Of a stretch of DNA of 64,000 nucleotides, positions 63,847 to 64,000 are shown piece after piece (position 1 is the first letter of the stretch; every line of letters begins with the position of its first letter). The notes under the pieces are model-generated. The model was given only the letters and a program-made list of their open reading frames with translations. It did no database searches and was not told where the DNA came from. The stretch covers positions 144,007-208,006 of the forward strand of contig NZ_VLLC01000001.1 of assembly GCF_007830435.1 (NCBI RefSeq), read 5' to 3'. This DNA is from Desulfobotulus alkaliphilus. GTDB taxonomy: Bacteria; Desulfobacterota; Desulfobacteria; Desulfobacterales; ASO4-4. The translations under genes and the position numbers were made by a program.

Positions 63847-64000
63847 CTGTCTCCCCCTTTATGCGGTCCTGCCCCTGTTATTTTGCAGAAAGCACCTGTA
63901 AAAAAACACTTTTTTACAAAAACTTCAAACCTTTTCTGCTCCTGTCACCTTCTTGTAGTGATGCTTTGAAAATTTTAGTTTTATTAGCAGAAATCCGAAG
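63847..64000. other. upstream region of the chemoreceptor gene
   Basis: AT-rich. GTAAAAAAAC and CACTTTTTTAC (63898-63917) form a small A/T hairpin. A GGGGGAG site lies before the chemoreceptor ATG. No clear promoter of the flagellar type was seen. Confidence 0.4.

Overview
The window reads as a chromosomal segment of a Gram-negative bacterium, most likely a member of the Desulfobacterota (sulfate-reducer relatives). This placement is an inference from gene content and order: rpsF-rpsR-DUF2232-rplI-dnaB-hflX in one block, a parE-parC pair, an RpoH-type sigma factor, a LolB-like lipoprotein, Mrp, and an SGNH hydrolase with a C-terminal anchor. No rRNA is present to settle it.

Layout. 1-13.5 kb is a defence island on the minus strand. 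It holds a type I restriction-modification system (hsdR, hsdM, hsdS) whose operon is split by two near-identical AAA-ATPase/PD-(D/E)XK nuclease genes and a vapBC toxin-antitoxin pair, with tandem palindromic repeats in the gaps and a decayed nucleotidyltransferase/HEPN remnant at the end. 13.9-18.8 kb has a GNAT acetyltransferase, a U32 (RlhA-like) protein, glycerol kinase and four tRNAs. 19-26.6 kb has rpoH, lipoproteins with TPR/LysM or LolB folds, mrp and a zinc-ribbon regulator. 27.4-30.9 kb has a tightly overlapping solute-binding protein, sensor kinase and IclR regulator. 31-41.2 kb has parE, parC, a DUF4388/DUF1566 membrane protein, a soluble FtsK-type translocase with a ZapA-like N-terminus, and a Smr protein. 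41.3-43.7 kb has a solo tyrosine recombinase and a GDSL esterase.

44.2-53.1 kb is an 8.9-kb integrated element in a tRNA-Gly(CCC) gene. The tRNA 3' end is duplicated at the far junction, and putative integrase arm-site repeats lie at both ends. It carries an integrase, a MerR-like protein, a small regulator, AlpA, a P4-type primase-helicase, a putative origin inverted repeat, and only two virion genes: an HK97 prohead protease and a major capsid protein. No portal, large terminase or tail gene is visible. This fits a compact capsid-encoding phage satellite and is the strongest candidate for a little-described system here.

A second notable system is a family of non-autonomous foldback elements. 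Three copies (43780-44126, 54365-54831, 61769-61957) share GTAA(T/C)T(A/G)TTCAG ends and are flanked by 8-bp target duplications. A related composite at 26.9-27.4 kb holds a second element with its own 10-bp duplication, which in turn holds a REP-like palindrome. The inner palindromic module also occurs alone at 37.6-37.9 kb.

53.2-64 kb returns to core functions: an FmdB zinc ribbon, a CDP-alcohol phosphatidyltransferase, a DUF2804 protein, the ribosomal protein/dnaB/hflX block, a small Cys-rich protein, a SnoaL-like protein and a membrane chemoreceptor.
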